DNA from: Flavobacterium sp. ov086
GTDB taxonomy: Bacteria > Bacteroidota > Bacteroidia > Flavobacteriales > Flavobacteriaceae
NCBI RefSeq assembly: GCF_900187965.1
Contig: NZ_FZNL01000007.1
Span: forward strand, 166,210-230,209
DNA length: 64,000 nt
Reading direction: 5' to 3'
Below the pieces are notes generated by a model. That model was given only the letters and a program-made list of their open reading frames with translations, searched no databases and had not been told where the DNA came from. Numbering within the stretch: the stretch's first letter is position 1; each line of letters begins with the position of its first letter. The translations under genes were made by a program, and so were the position numbers. Of the stretch, positions 51,804 to 60,249 are shown one piece after another.

Positions 51804-54800
51804 ATGAACAATGAATTTTCGAGGCGATTTGTCGTTGCCTTATGGATTTTATTTTTCGGGGTTTTCTTCGGAACAAATTCAATTTATGCACAAACCGGAA
51901 CTGTATCGGTTGATTTTAAAAATTCTTCACCACAAAAAATTATTGATAATCTAAAATCCCGCACACCTTATCAATTTGTTTATCAAAAAGATTTAGATCT
52001 GGATTTGCCATTGGTTACACTAAAAAAAGATAATGTTTCGATAGATGAAATTTTGAGTGATTTGCAAAACATGACTAACTTAAATTTCAGAAGAAATGAA
52101 AATAATATAGCCGTAAATAGTAAAGACGGCGACAAAAAAAAAAAGAAGGGAAAAATTACAGGTAAAATAGTAGATGTTAAAGGACTTTCGTTGCCTGGTG
52201 TAAATATAAAAGTTGCTGAACTGAGTATTGGCGCACAATCTGATATTGATGGTAATTATGTTTTGGAATTAGAACCAGGAGAATATACGATTGAAATTAG
52301 CGCAATTTCGTTTCAAACGCAAAAAATCACGGGCGTTAAAGTTCTTGAAAATGGCGAAACTCCGCTTGTAGTTTCTTTAAAAGAAGATGCCGAATCACTT
52401 AATGAAGTTGTTATCATTCAGGATTATAAAAAAGCAACGGCTTCAGTAGGAGGTATGTTATTGCAACAGAAAAAAGCGGCTCAGTTTTCTGATGGTATTT
52501 CGGCAGAGCAAATTGCGAGAACTCCGGACAGAGATGTCGCAAGTTCATTGAAGCGTATTACGGGTGTAACGACAATTGGCGATAAATATGTTGTGGTACG
52601 TTCTATGGGCGAAAGGTGGAATCAGGCGGTTATGGACGGAATCGCATTGCCAAGTACAGATGCGTATCAGCAAAATTTCTCTTTCGATATTATTCCAACT
52701 GCTATTGTTGAGAGTATTGTTGTGAGCAAATCTGCAACGCCGGATATGTACGCCAATTTTGCCGGAGGATATGTAGAGGTTAAGACGATGGATATCCCTA
52801 AAGAAAACTTTACCAATTTTTCTATTAGTAATTCTTATAACAGCAAAAGTGCCTTCAAAGAGCGATTGACAAAACAGGAAGGCGATTATGATTATTGGGG
52901 ATTTGATGACGGACGACGTGATTATCCATCTAACCGTCCCACAATAGATCCTCCAACGACTGAGGCACAATCAGGTCCGTTTTTGGATTATAGCAGACTA
53001 TTTACTGAGGATAATTTTTCTACTTATAAAACTTATGGCGCTCCCGGAACAACATTGCAATTTGGTATAGGAAGAACTTATCAGTTAAAAGACAATAACA
53101 AATGGGGATTTGTTGGTTCAGCAATTTTTAAGAATACACAGGAAACACTAGAAATTGAGCATACAGAAAGAAATTTTAGAAGCAACACTGATTTTACGCC
53201 GGAGAGCGATAAAGCATTGTACTCCACTTTTACAAAATATGGCTTTAAAAATTCAGGAGCCAATTATACTTACAATTCGACTTTGGGCGGTATGTTTAAT
53301 GCGGGTATTCAGTTGGGTAATCATAAAATCACAGTGCGTAATACTGTTATGCATATTTATAACAATCAATTAACCCACATTACAGGCTGGGAAAATGATG
53401 ATGCTGTAGATGGAATTTTAGACGGCAGCAAACTTGCAAATACTACAGAGTCTAATTATCCTGTTTACACCACTTTTATTCAGAATAAAATTGAAGGAAA
53501 TCACAAGTTCGATAACCTTGAAGTTAATTGGTATGGTGCCTATGGAAATGTAGCAAAAGATACCAAGGACGCAACATTTGTAACTATTAGCAAGGAAAAA
53601 TTAGGCGATGATATACTGACATATTACACTGTGAATAATAATGGTAAGAACAATTTTCCGTTTAGCCGAAGCAATTTTACTAATGACGAGGCCGATTATA
53701 ACTGGGCCATTAACTTTAAATACACTTTTAATTTTGGAGATTCTTTTACAAATGATCTTAAAGGAGGTTATTTTGGGACTTACAAAAGAGCAACAAATCA
53801 ACAAGCATCTGCTAAGTTAATAACGGTTGGTCAGACAGCTCAGCAGGCTATTATTTATGAACCACTTTCTAAATTCTTAGACGGATCAAATTATTATTGG
53901 GGAGGTTTTGGATGGCAAGATTTTGGCATATACGGTAATAAGTATGAAGGCGACGTAAAAATACATTCCCCATTTTTAATGCTCGATGATAAAATTGGTC
54001 GATATGTAAGGTTGGTTTGGGGAGTAAGAGCCGAAAGCTACATTTATACCGAAATACAAAGCCAATCTGAATATCCTGATGGTTTAGCAAAAGACCAGGG
54101 TAATGATAAAGTTTGGCAATTTCTGCCATCGGCAAGCTTAATAATTAGTCCAACTAATAAAATGAATGTTAGATTGGGGTATAATAAATCTGTTTTGCGT
54201 CCACAATTTGCAGAGCGTTTGGGTATTCCTTATTATGATCCAATTCGTTCGGCTAAAGTCTACAATTACTCAGATGGATTGGTTTCAAGTGTCGCTAATA
54301 ATTATGATTTAAAAGTAGAATGGTTTCCATCCGGCGGTGAGATTTTGTCTTTTGGTATTTATCATAAAGACATTGATAATCCAATAGAATCAGTTGGTTT
54401 CCGCAATACTTCAGATGGAAGAGATATCTACGTTTTGAACTCCAACAATGCCAAACTATGGGGAGTTGAATTTGAGTTTTATAAAAATCTTTCTTTCTTA
54501 GGAGGAGGCGAAATTTTGAAAGATTTGTTTGTTTATGGCAATGCTTCTTTCAATGATACAAAAGTAACTTCTTATGTTAATATAGATGGAACGGGAGGAC
54601 TTTATGAAGCCAACAGACCTTTGTATGGGCAATCACCTTATACTTATAATCTTGGTTTAGATTATGTAGGTGACCGTTTTGGTTTTAGTCTTAGACAGAA
54701 CGCAATTGGAGATCAATATATATTGGTGGGATTTGAATACAGGGCCGAAGAAATTCGCATGCCATATGCGATAACGGATGCTCAGGTAAGTTACAAATTT

Positions 54801-55043
54801 TTTAAAGAAAGAAATCTGGAATTAAAATGCAGCATGAAGAACATGTTTGATACAGGCATAAATACTTATAATAACACTAATAGTTATAGTACAATTACGG
54901 ATTATACTTATGGGGCAAATCCAAGAGAACAATTTATTCTGGGTGCTGGGGCAACAAAGAAGTACGATGAAGATATTGATCAGGTTGTATTTAAAGCTAA
55001 AAGTGGCAGGACAATAAGTATATCTCTTAATTATAGGTTTTAA
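51804..55043 (+). CDS. TonB-dependent outer-membrane receptor with STN signalling domain
   Basis: 1079 aa. Signal peptide (to about 30), STN domain (33-105, VDFKNSSPQKIIDNL), Lys-rich linker GDKKKKKGK coded by a run of 11 A (52134-52144), carboxypeptidase-like domain (117-200), plug (about 220-335, with VVRSMGERWNQAVMDGIALP and FAGGYVEVKT) and a long barrel ending ISLNYRF with the terminal aromatic. The STN domain and neighbouring FecR make it a signal-transducing transporter. No SusD gene follows; two large lipoproteins do. Cargo unknown. Confidence 0.95.
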   Translation: MNNEFSRRFVVALWILFFGVFFGTNSIYAQTGTVSVDFKNSSPQKIIDNLKSRTPYQFVYQKDLDLDLPLVTLKKDNVSIDEILSDLQNMTNLNFRRNENNIAVNSKDGDKKKKKGKITGKIVDVKGLSLPGVNIKVAELSIGAQSDIDGNYVLELEPGEYTIEISAISFQTQKITGVKVLENGETPLVVSLKEDAESLNEVVIIQDYKKATASVGGMLLQQKKAAQFSDGISAEQIARTPDRDVASSLKRITGVTTIGDKYVVVRSMGERWNQAVMDGIALPSTDAYQQNFSFDIIPTAIVESIVVSKSATPDMYANFAGGYVEVKTMDIPKENFTNFSISNSYNSKSAFKERLTKQEGDYDYWGFDDGRRDYPSNRPTIDPPTTEAQSGPFLDYSRLFTEDNFSTYKTYGAPGTTLQFGIGRTYQLKDNNKWGFVGSAIFKNTQETLEIEHTERNFRSNTDFTPESDKALYSTFTKYGFKNSGANYTYNSTLGGMFNAGIQLGNHKITVRNTVMHIYNNQLTHITGWENDDAVDGILDGSKLANTTESNYPVYTTFIQNKIEGNHKFDNLEVNWYGAYGNVAKDTKDATFVTISKEKLGDDILTYYTVNNNGKNNFPFSRSNFTNDEADYNWAINFKYTFNFGDSFTNDLKGGYFGTYKRATNQQASAKLITVGQTAQQAIIYEPLSKFLDGSNYYWGGFGWQDFGIYGNKYEGDVKIHSPFLMLDDKIGRYVRLVWGVRAESYIYTEIQSQSEYPDGLAKDQGNDKVWQFLPSASLIISPTNKMNVRLGYNKSVLRPQFAERLGIPYYDPIRSAKVYNYSDGLVSSVANNYDLKVEWFPSGGEILSFGIYHKDIDNPIESVGFRNTSDGRDIYVLNSNNAKLWGVEFEFYKNLSFLGGGEILKDLFVYGNASFNDTKVTSYVNIDGTGGLYEANRPLYGQSPYTYNLGLDYVGDRFGFSLRQNAIGDQYILVGFEYRAEEIRMPYAITDAQVSYKFFKERNLELKCSMKNMFDTGINTYNNTNSYSTITDYTYGANPREQFILGAGATKKYDEDIDQVVFKAKSGRTISISLNYRF

Positions 55044-55163
55044 AGTTGCAAAATTAAATCATTAAACGATCAAACATTTTATAAAAACAAAAACCTTTGA
55101 AAAGCATTTTACTTACTTCTAAGTTTTGCTCTAACGGATAATTTTAATATTAATTAATTCTTT

Positions 55164-56477
55164 ATGAAAAACTTTTTTCTATTTGCGATCGCAACTCTAT
55201 TTATGAGTTCTTGCCAAAGTGATGATACTGCCGATGCTTCTTTTTCTATGAAAGCAGCTGGCGCTGATTACTCCGGATATCCAGCTACAGTACAAACGGT
55301 TAGCGGAGATATTACAACCAATACAACTTGGACAAATGACAGGGTCTGGGAAATTAATGGAATTGTACGTGTAAAATCTGGTGCCACCTTAACTATTCAG
55401 GCTGGAACGTTTATTAAAGCAAAGCCTCTTCCTGAAGGTTATCCTACAGGAGTTCTTGTGATTACTAAAACAGGAAAAATTGATGCACAAGGAACTGCAA
55501 ATGCACCTATTATTTTTACTAGTTATAATTTATTGGACGGCAATGCAAATACAGCTGCAAGGCCTGGAGATTTTGGAGGTATAGTACTTTTAGGAGACGC
55601 TCAGGTAAACAATAGTCAGTATACAAATCTTGTAGAAGGATTAGATTTCAATCGTCTGTCAAATTATGCCGAATTATATTATGGTGGTACAAATAATGCT
55701 CACAATGCAGGTATTTTGAATTTTGTGCGTATAGAATTTCCGGGATGTACCTTAGGATATGAAACTACATATACAATTGAGGCAAACGGTTTAACATTAG
55801 CCGGAGTGGGTAGCGGAACATTTATCGATCATATCCAGGTATCTTATGGTAAAGATGATTCATTTGAGTTTTTAGGAGGTAAAGTAAATGTAAGTCACTT
55901 AGTTTCTTTTGCTCCAGACGATGATAATTTTGATTTTGATCTTGGTTATACTGGAACAATTACGAAAGCTATCGCAATTGCTAACGGTAATTCAAGTCAC
56001 AGTTATGTTGGTGGAAACCCAGATTCAAATGGTATCGAATTAGATAACAATGCTGGAGGTACTACAACTATATTAATCACTCGTCCGGTTATTTCTCAAA
56101 TGTCTATTATAGGTGTTAGCTCAACTACCGTTGCTGATCTATACGAAAATGCTATCCAAGTACGCAGATTAGGACAAATCAGTCTTGCTAATGTCACGGT
56201 AACAGGATATAATAAAGGTATTAATTGGGAATCTCCATCATTGCCATCAAATTCTACTTGGTCTGCATTATCAATTCACGGATTTGATAACGCAATAACG
56301 CCAACAGCAACGATTTTAGGTATTGGCAGTGTTATTTCAATCGTAAATCCTGCTCCAAAATGGGGACTAACACAGCCTTTTTTTAACGATGGAGCATTAG
56401 ATCTTAGCGGAACTACGGGAGCATTTAAAACAGAGGCTAACTGGACAAATACATGGACCAAGTTTAATAATTTCTGA
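55164..56477 (+). CDS. surface lipoprotein with beta-helix-like repeats, copy 1
   Basis: 437 aa. Lipobox MSSC with Cys17 followed by QSDD, an acidic stretch like the surface-export signal of Flavobacterium lipoproteins. The body has short beta-strand repeats (IVRVKSGATLTIQAG, KIDAQGTANAPIIF, RIEFPG, VNVSHLVSFAPDDDNFDFD) as in right-handed parallel beta-helices. Not recognised as an enzyme. It follows the TonB receptor by 120 bp and takes the place where SusD usually lies, so it may bind the same cargo. Close paralogue of 57063-58379. Confidence 0.85.
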   Translation: MKNFFLFAIATLFMSSCQSDDTADASFSMKAAGADYSGYPATVQTVSGDITTNTTWTNDRVWEINGIVRVKSGATLTIQAGTFIKAKPLPEGYPTGVLVITKTGKIDAQGTANAPIIFTSYNLLDGNANTAARPGDFGGIVLLGDAQVNNSQYTNLVEGLDFNRLSNYAELYYGGTNNAHNAGILNFVRIEFPGCTLGYETTYTIEANGLTLAGVGSGTFIDHIQVSYGKDDSFEFLGGKVNVSHLVSFAPDDDNFDFDLGYTGTITKAIAIANGNSSHSYVGGNPDSNGIELDNNAGGTTTILITRPVISQMSIIGVSSTTVADLYENAIQVRRLGQISLANVTVTGYNKGINWESPSLPSNSTWSALSIHGFDNAITPTATILGIGSVISIVNPAPKWGLTQPFFNDGALDLSGTTGAFKTEANWTNTWTKFNNF

Positions 56478-57062
56478 TTTTTATAAGTTAATAAAAAGGA
56501 AGAAAAAATATGTTTTAATAAACTTTTTAAAACATGCGGTTGCTTATCTGTTATGTAATATTAAGAAACCGTTAACAATAAAATCAGGCATGATATTTTG
56601 CTTTTTTGAAATCTAATACTTAGTAAGTACTGTGATTGTGTAGGGGAGATTTTACAACACGATGCTTAATATGTTTTATTTAAAGGCTCTTTTTTGAGGG
56701 AGAGTTTTTATAAAAAAGTTCTTTGATAAATTTTAAATAAATAAAATAGTAAAGGTTGCAGATATTCGGAATCTTCATACAAAGCCAAATCACCATAAAA
56801 GGGCATTAGGTTTATCATATCCATAAACATCTAGCTTTTTATTTATTCTAAAATTTAAATGAGAATTTGACACTGATCCTTTCATTAGATTAATCCTATA
56901 ATGAAAGATGGAAGTAGGCGTAAACCTCCGGCGGTAAAGCGGAATCGTTTATTGAAGAAAAAGAATTTACCAAAAAAGAGAAAGACCTAAGGAAAGATAT
57001 TTTGCTGCTCTCTCCAAAGGCCTAGTTTAATAGCAGCAAATATAGCAATAATTCCAATTATT
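56478..57062. other. 585-bp gap between duplicated lipoprotein genes
   Basis: Holds AT-rich sequence, a hairpin CTTTCATTA / TAATGAAAG (56879-56907), the basic 29-codon ORF (56901-56990), and a stem-loop ATATTTTGCTGCT / AGCAGCAAATAT (56996-57043) in the leader of the second lipoprotein gene. Confidence 0.65.
56901..56990 (+). CDS. very basic 29-aa ORF in the leader of the second lipoprotein gene
   Basis: ATG at 56901, TAA at 56988-56990. The product starts MKDGSRRKPPAVKRN and ends LPKKRKT; 14 of 29 residues are Lys or Arg. A degenerate copy is at 58574-58623, where the codons for RKPPAVKRNRL read HKPLAIKQNSL and then hit a stop. The conservation of codon frame between the copies suggests it is or was translated. 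Could be a small nucleic-acid-binding protein, a regulatory leader peptide, or a gene remnant. Not recognised. Confidence 0.45.
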   Translation: MKDGSRRKPPAVKRNRLLKKKNLPKKRKT

Positions 57063-58379
57063 ATGAAAAAATTTTTTCTATGTGCAATGATAGCTCTGGC
57101 TGTTACTTCTTGCCAAAATGATGATTCTTCTGCTGATTCTTCTTTTTCTATGAAAGCTGCTGGTGCTGATTACTCAGGATACCCGGCAACAGTACAAACT
57201 GTAAGTGGAGATATTACTGTAAACACAACTTGGACTAGCGACAAAGTTTGGGAAATCAACGGAGTAGTAAGAGTAAAATCTGGTGCTACATTAACAATTC
57301 AGGCAGGTACTTATATTAAAGCAAAACCTCTTGCTGCAGGTGTTGCTACAGGAGTTCTTGTAATTACTAAAACAGGTAAAATCGACGCACAAGGAACTGC
57401 TGCATCTCCGGTTATCTTTACAAGTTACAATTTATTAGATGGTAACGCATCTACAAAAGCAACTCCTGGAGATTTTGGTGGAGTTGTTGTTTTAGGAGAC
57501 GCTCCGGTAAACAATGGATTAACTACAAACGTTATCGAAGGATTGGGAGATCAGCCTAATGTTTCTGATTTCTACTATGGAGGATCAAATTCAGTTCACA
57601 ATGGTGGAGCTATAAACTATGTACGTATCGAATTTGCAGGACGTATTCTTGATGCTGCAACAGGAGTTGAAATCAACGGATTAACTTTTGGTGGTGCTGG
57701 TTCTGCTACAGTGGTTGATCACGTTCAGGTTTCTTACGGAAGAGATGATTCATTCGAATTTTTTGGAGGAACAGTAAATGTAAACCATTTAGTTTCTTTT
57801 GCTCCAGATGATGATAACTTTGATTTTGATCTTGGTTACACAGGAACAGTTACAAAAGCTATCGCAATTGCTGATAGTAATTCTACTCACAGTACTTCAG
57901 GTAGTGGATCTACATTAAGCCCGGATTCAAATGGTATCGAATTAGATAACAACGCTGGAGGTACTACAACTACATTAATCACTCGTCCGGTAATTAATCA
58001 ATTGTCTATCATTGGAGTTAGCTCTGCTACAACAGCTAATTTATACGAAAATGCAATCCACGTTCGTAGATTAGGACAAATCAGTCTTACTAACGTTACT
58101 GTTACAGGATACAATAAAGGAATCTACTGGGAAGCTCCTTCATTGTCAAGTAACTCTACTTGGTCAGGATTATCTATTCACGGATTTGTTAATCCAGTAT
58201 TGCCTACCACAACAAGTTTAGGTCTTGGAAACACAACTTCAACAGTAAATCCAGCTACAGCTTGGGCACTTACTCAACCATTCTTCAACAATGGTACATT
58301 AGACTTTACAGGTGCTACAGGAGCTTTCAAAACAGAAGCTAACTGGACTAACACTTGGACTAAGTTTACAAATTTCTAA
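57063..58379 (+). CDS. surface lipoprotein with beta-helix-like repeats, copy 2
   Basis: 438 aa, aligned to copy 1 along the full length (for example FSMKAAGADYSGYPATVQTV identical; WEINGxVRVKSGATLTIQAG). Lipobox VTSC, Cys17, then QNDD. Codon use here is richer in AAC, ATC and TTC than in copy 1, which points to a highly expressed gene. Its own 585-bp leader with structured elements suggests separate control from copy 1. Function unknown. Confidence 0.85.
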   Translation: MKKFFLCAMIALAVTSCQNDDSSADSSFSMKAAGADYSGYPATVQTVSGDITVNTTWTSDKVWEINGVVRVKSGATLTIQAGTYIKAKPLAAGVATGVLVITKTGKIDAQGTAASPVIFTSYNLLDGNASTKATPGDFGGVVVLGDAPVNNGLTTNVIEGLGDQPNVSDFYYGGSNSVHNGGAINYVRIEFAGRILDAATGVEINGLTFGGAGSATVVDHVQVSYGRDDSFEFFGGTVNVNHLVSFAPDDDNFDFDLGYTGTVTKAIAIADSNSTHSTSGSGSTLSPDSNGIELDNNAGGTTTTLITRPVINQLSIIGVSSATTANLYENAIHVRRLGQISLTNVTVTGYNKGIYWEAPSLSSNSTWSGLSIHGFVNPVLPTTTSLGLGNTTSTVNPATAWALTQPFFNNGTLDFTGATGAFKTEANWTNTWTKFTNF

Positions 58380-58489
58380 TTGTCAGGTTAATAAATATTT
58401 AATTCAGCATGGGCAGCATTTTTGCCCATGCTTTTTAAAAACAAAAAATAAAAAAACGATACTATTTATTTTACTAATGATTACAACTG

Positions 58490-58565
58490 CTTCATCTGCC
58501 CAATTTAAATACGGGAAGATGATTTTGAGGATGAAGACGTTTCAGATTGTATTTTACTCGATTGA
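58490..58565 (+). pseudogene. relic of a lipoprotein gene start (related to 58642-59343)
   Basis: In one frame GAAGATGATTTTGAGG... reads REDDFEDEDVSDCILLD then a stop, matching WEEDFEDGDVSDWVLLDKDG of the intact gene 270 bp downstream. Upstream in another frame is a signal-peptide-like piece KKTILFILLMITTASSAQ. So a frameshifted fragment of a duplicate gene remains between the second lipoprotein gene and the intact copy. Confidence 0.7.
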
Positions 58566-58641
58566 TAACACATAAACCTCTGGCAATAAAGCAGAATAGT
58601 TTATAAAAAAGTATTTACCAAATACGCTTAATTAATTTATT

Positions 58642-59343
58642 ATGAAAAACTTTTTTTTATTGGCAATTATAGCTCTGATTGCAATTTCTTGCCAAAATGA
58701 TGATCCCATTGCTTCTTCTCCTCCTGTGGTGGTAGAACCGGAACCTGAGTCTCCTGAAGAACCTGTAAGTGGTAAATTCACAATATGGGAAGAGGATTTT
58801 GAAGATGGAGACGTTTCTGATTGGGTTTTACTGGATAAAGATGGAAATAAGAGCAACTGGAGTGCCCGAAAAAATATTCAGGTTGATGAATCCGGAGCAA
58901 TTGTAAATGGAACCATAAGTATATTAGGGACTTATAATGTTGATCTAAGTACCGGAGCACCACTTGGAAATATTGAAGAAAACTGGGCTACAACAGCACC
59001 AATTGATTTGTCATATTATTCAGGAAAAATAGAATTAGTTATTAACGCACAAACATCTATTTATGATGGCTCGCATGATTTATTAGTATATGGTTCAACA
59101 TCATCAGATCCGGCAACTTTTAAACTTTTGTCAACAATACATTTAAAACGAGAAACAATGCTCGATGCAGAGTTTAAAGATTACACAGTAGATATTTCAG
59201 AATTTAAAGGCAGTCATAATGTTTATATTTCATTTTTAAACGAAAACACAAGCTTTGTAGGCTATGAAATTGACAAAATATTGATCACTGCTGAAGGACT
59301 TTTAGGAAATGATGTTTTGAAAAAAGCACCTAAGTCAAACTAA
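58642..59343 (+). CDS. putative surface lipoprotein, possible choice-of-anchor beta-sandwich
   Basis: 233 aa. Lipobox AISC then QNDD; a Pro/Glu-rich linker (SPPVVVEPEPESPEEPVSG); then a beta-rich domain beginning TIWEEDFEDGDVSDWVLLD and ending with YISFLNENTSFVGYEIDKIL, the pattern of choice-of-anchor/carbohydrate-binding-like jelly rolls. No catalytic motif. It follows two beta-helix lipoprotein genes and precedes two more lipoprotein genes on the same strand. Confidence 0.8.
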   Translation: MKNFFLLAIIALIAISCQNDDPIASSPPVVVEPEPESPEEPVSGKFTIWEEDFEDGDVSDWVLLDKDGNKSNWSARKNIQVDESGAIVNGTISILGTYNVDLSTGAPLGNIEENWATTAPIDLSYYSGKIELVINAQTSIYDGSHDLLVYGSTSSDPATFKLLSTIHLKRETMLDAEFKDYTVDISEFKGSHNVYISFLNENTSFVGYEIDKILITAEGLLGNDVLKKAPKSN

Positions 59344-59429
59344 AAATAAAATTTATCAAAAACTAAAAATAAATCAGTAATTGTTTTTATCGAACAGCAA
59401 AAAAAACAGTTACTAATTACATATATAAA

Positions 59430-60203
59430 ATGAAAAACAAGATTGTAAACGCACTTTTTTTTTTAATAGCACTTCTCTTTTTAGAGTCTTGTACAAATGA
59501 CGAATTGGTTCCTTATTATCCGGAACAAAAAGCAGGAAAGTTGGTTATTAGAGGTTATAATGCACGGGCAGATTCTATTCAGATTGCTGTTAATGGCAAA
59601 ATAATAAAAATTGGAAATAAGAATGCATTCGTCAAAAATATTGTCAAAGATTATGATTTTGTGATCTATGAAAATGCACCCAAAGATGTTGTGATTACAA
59701 ATAAAAGAAGCAAAGAAATTTTGCATTCCTACCACATAACAAGCAATAAAAGCATTGATACAATTTCGTTTTATCACAAAAAAGATTTATGGGTTGACAA
59801 CGTCTTAGCAACAAAACCCGGAGTATTAACAAAGGCAGGAAATGCAGGATTCAAATTTATTTTTCCCACATTCAATAGATATTCAAACACTGCATATAAA
59901 GGAAATTTGGACGGAATTATACGAAAATTAGACGGAGGAACTGTTGCTGTAGCACAAAATATTGGACAAAATCAATACAGTACTTTCGTTGAATTTCCAG
60001 CTTCATTGCCTCCAATTATAAAAATGGAATTGGTAAAACACGGCACAACAGAATCTTATATACCAGGAAAACAGGTTTTTGTTGTAATGTTAATGACTAA
60101 AGATAAATCAAGATTGATTGTATTGGACGAAAAGAAAAATGATAGTGGTCAATTTTCATCCGTAGACGGAAGTTTGAATTTACTGGACTTTTTTGAATTC
60201 TAA
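59430..60203 (+). CDS. putative lipoprotein of unknown function
   Basis: 257 aa. Lipobox LESC (Cys21) then TNDE. An Ig-like N-terminal part (GKLVIRGYNARADSIQIAVN, GKIIKIGNKNAFVKNI) resembles DUF4397-type modules; the remainder is unrecognised. 86 bp after the previous lipoprotein gene and 46 bp before the S41 protease gene, so likely in one unit. Confidence 0.78.
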   Translation: MKNKIVNALFFLIALLFLESCTNDELVPYYPEQKAGKLVIRGYNARADSIQIAVNGKIIKIGNKNAFVKNIVKDYDFVIYENAPKDVVITNKRSKEILHSYHITSNKSIDTISFYHKKDLWVDNVLATKPGVLTKAGNAGFKFIFPTFNRYSNTAYKGNLDGIIRKLDGGTVAVAQNIGQNQYSTFVEFPASLPPIIKMELVKHGTTESYIPGKQVFVVMLMTKDKSRLIVLDEKKNDSGQFSSVDGSLNLLDFFEF

Positions 60204-60249
60204 TAGTATTATTTTAAGAGTTTAGGTCCCATAATTTTAAAAGTTTAAA

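Noticed and set aside
52545..52970. 141-codon minus-strand frame in the TonB receptor gene
   Set aside because: Shadow of the plug domain coding region.
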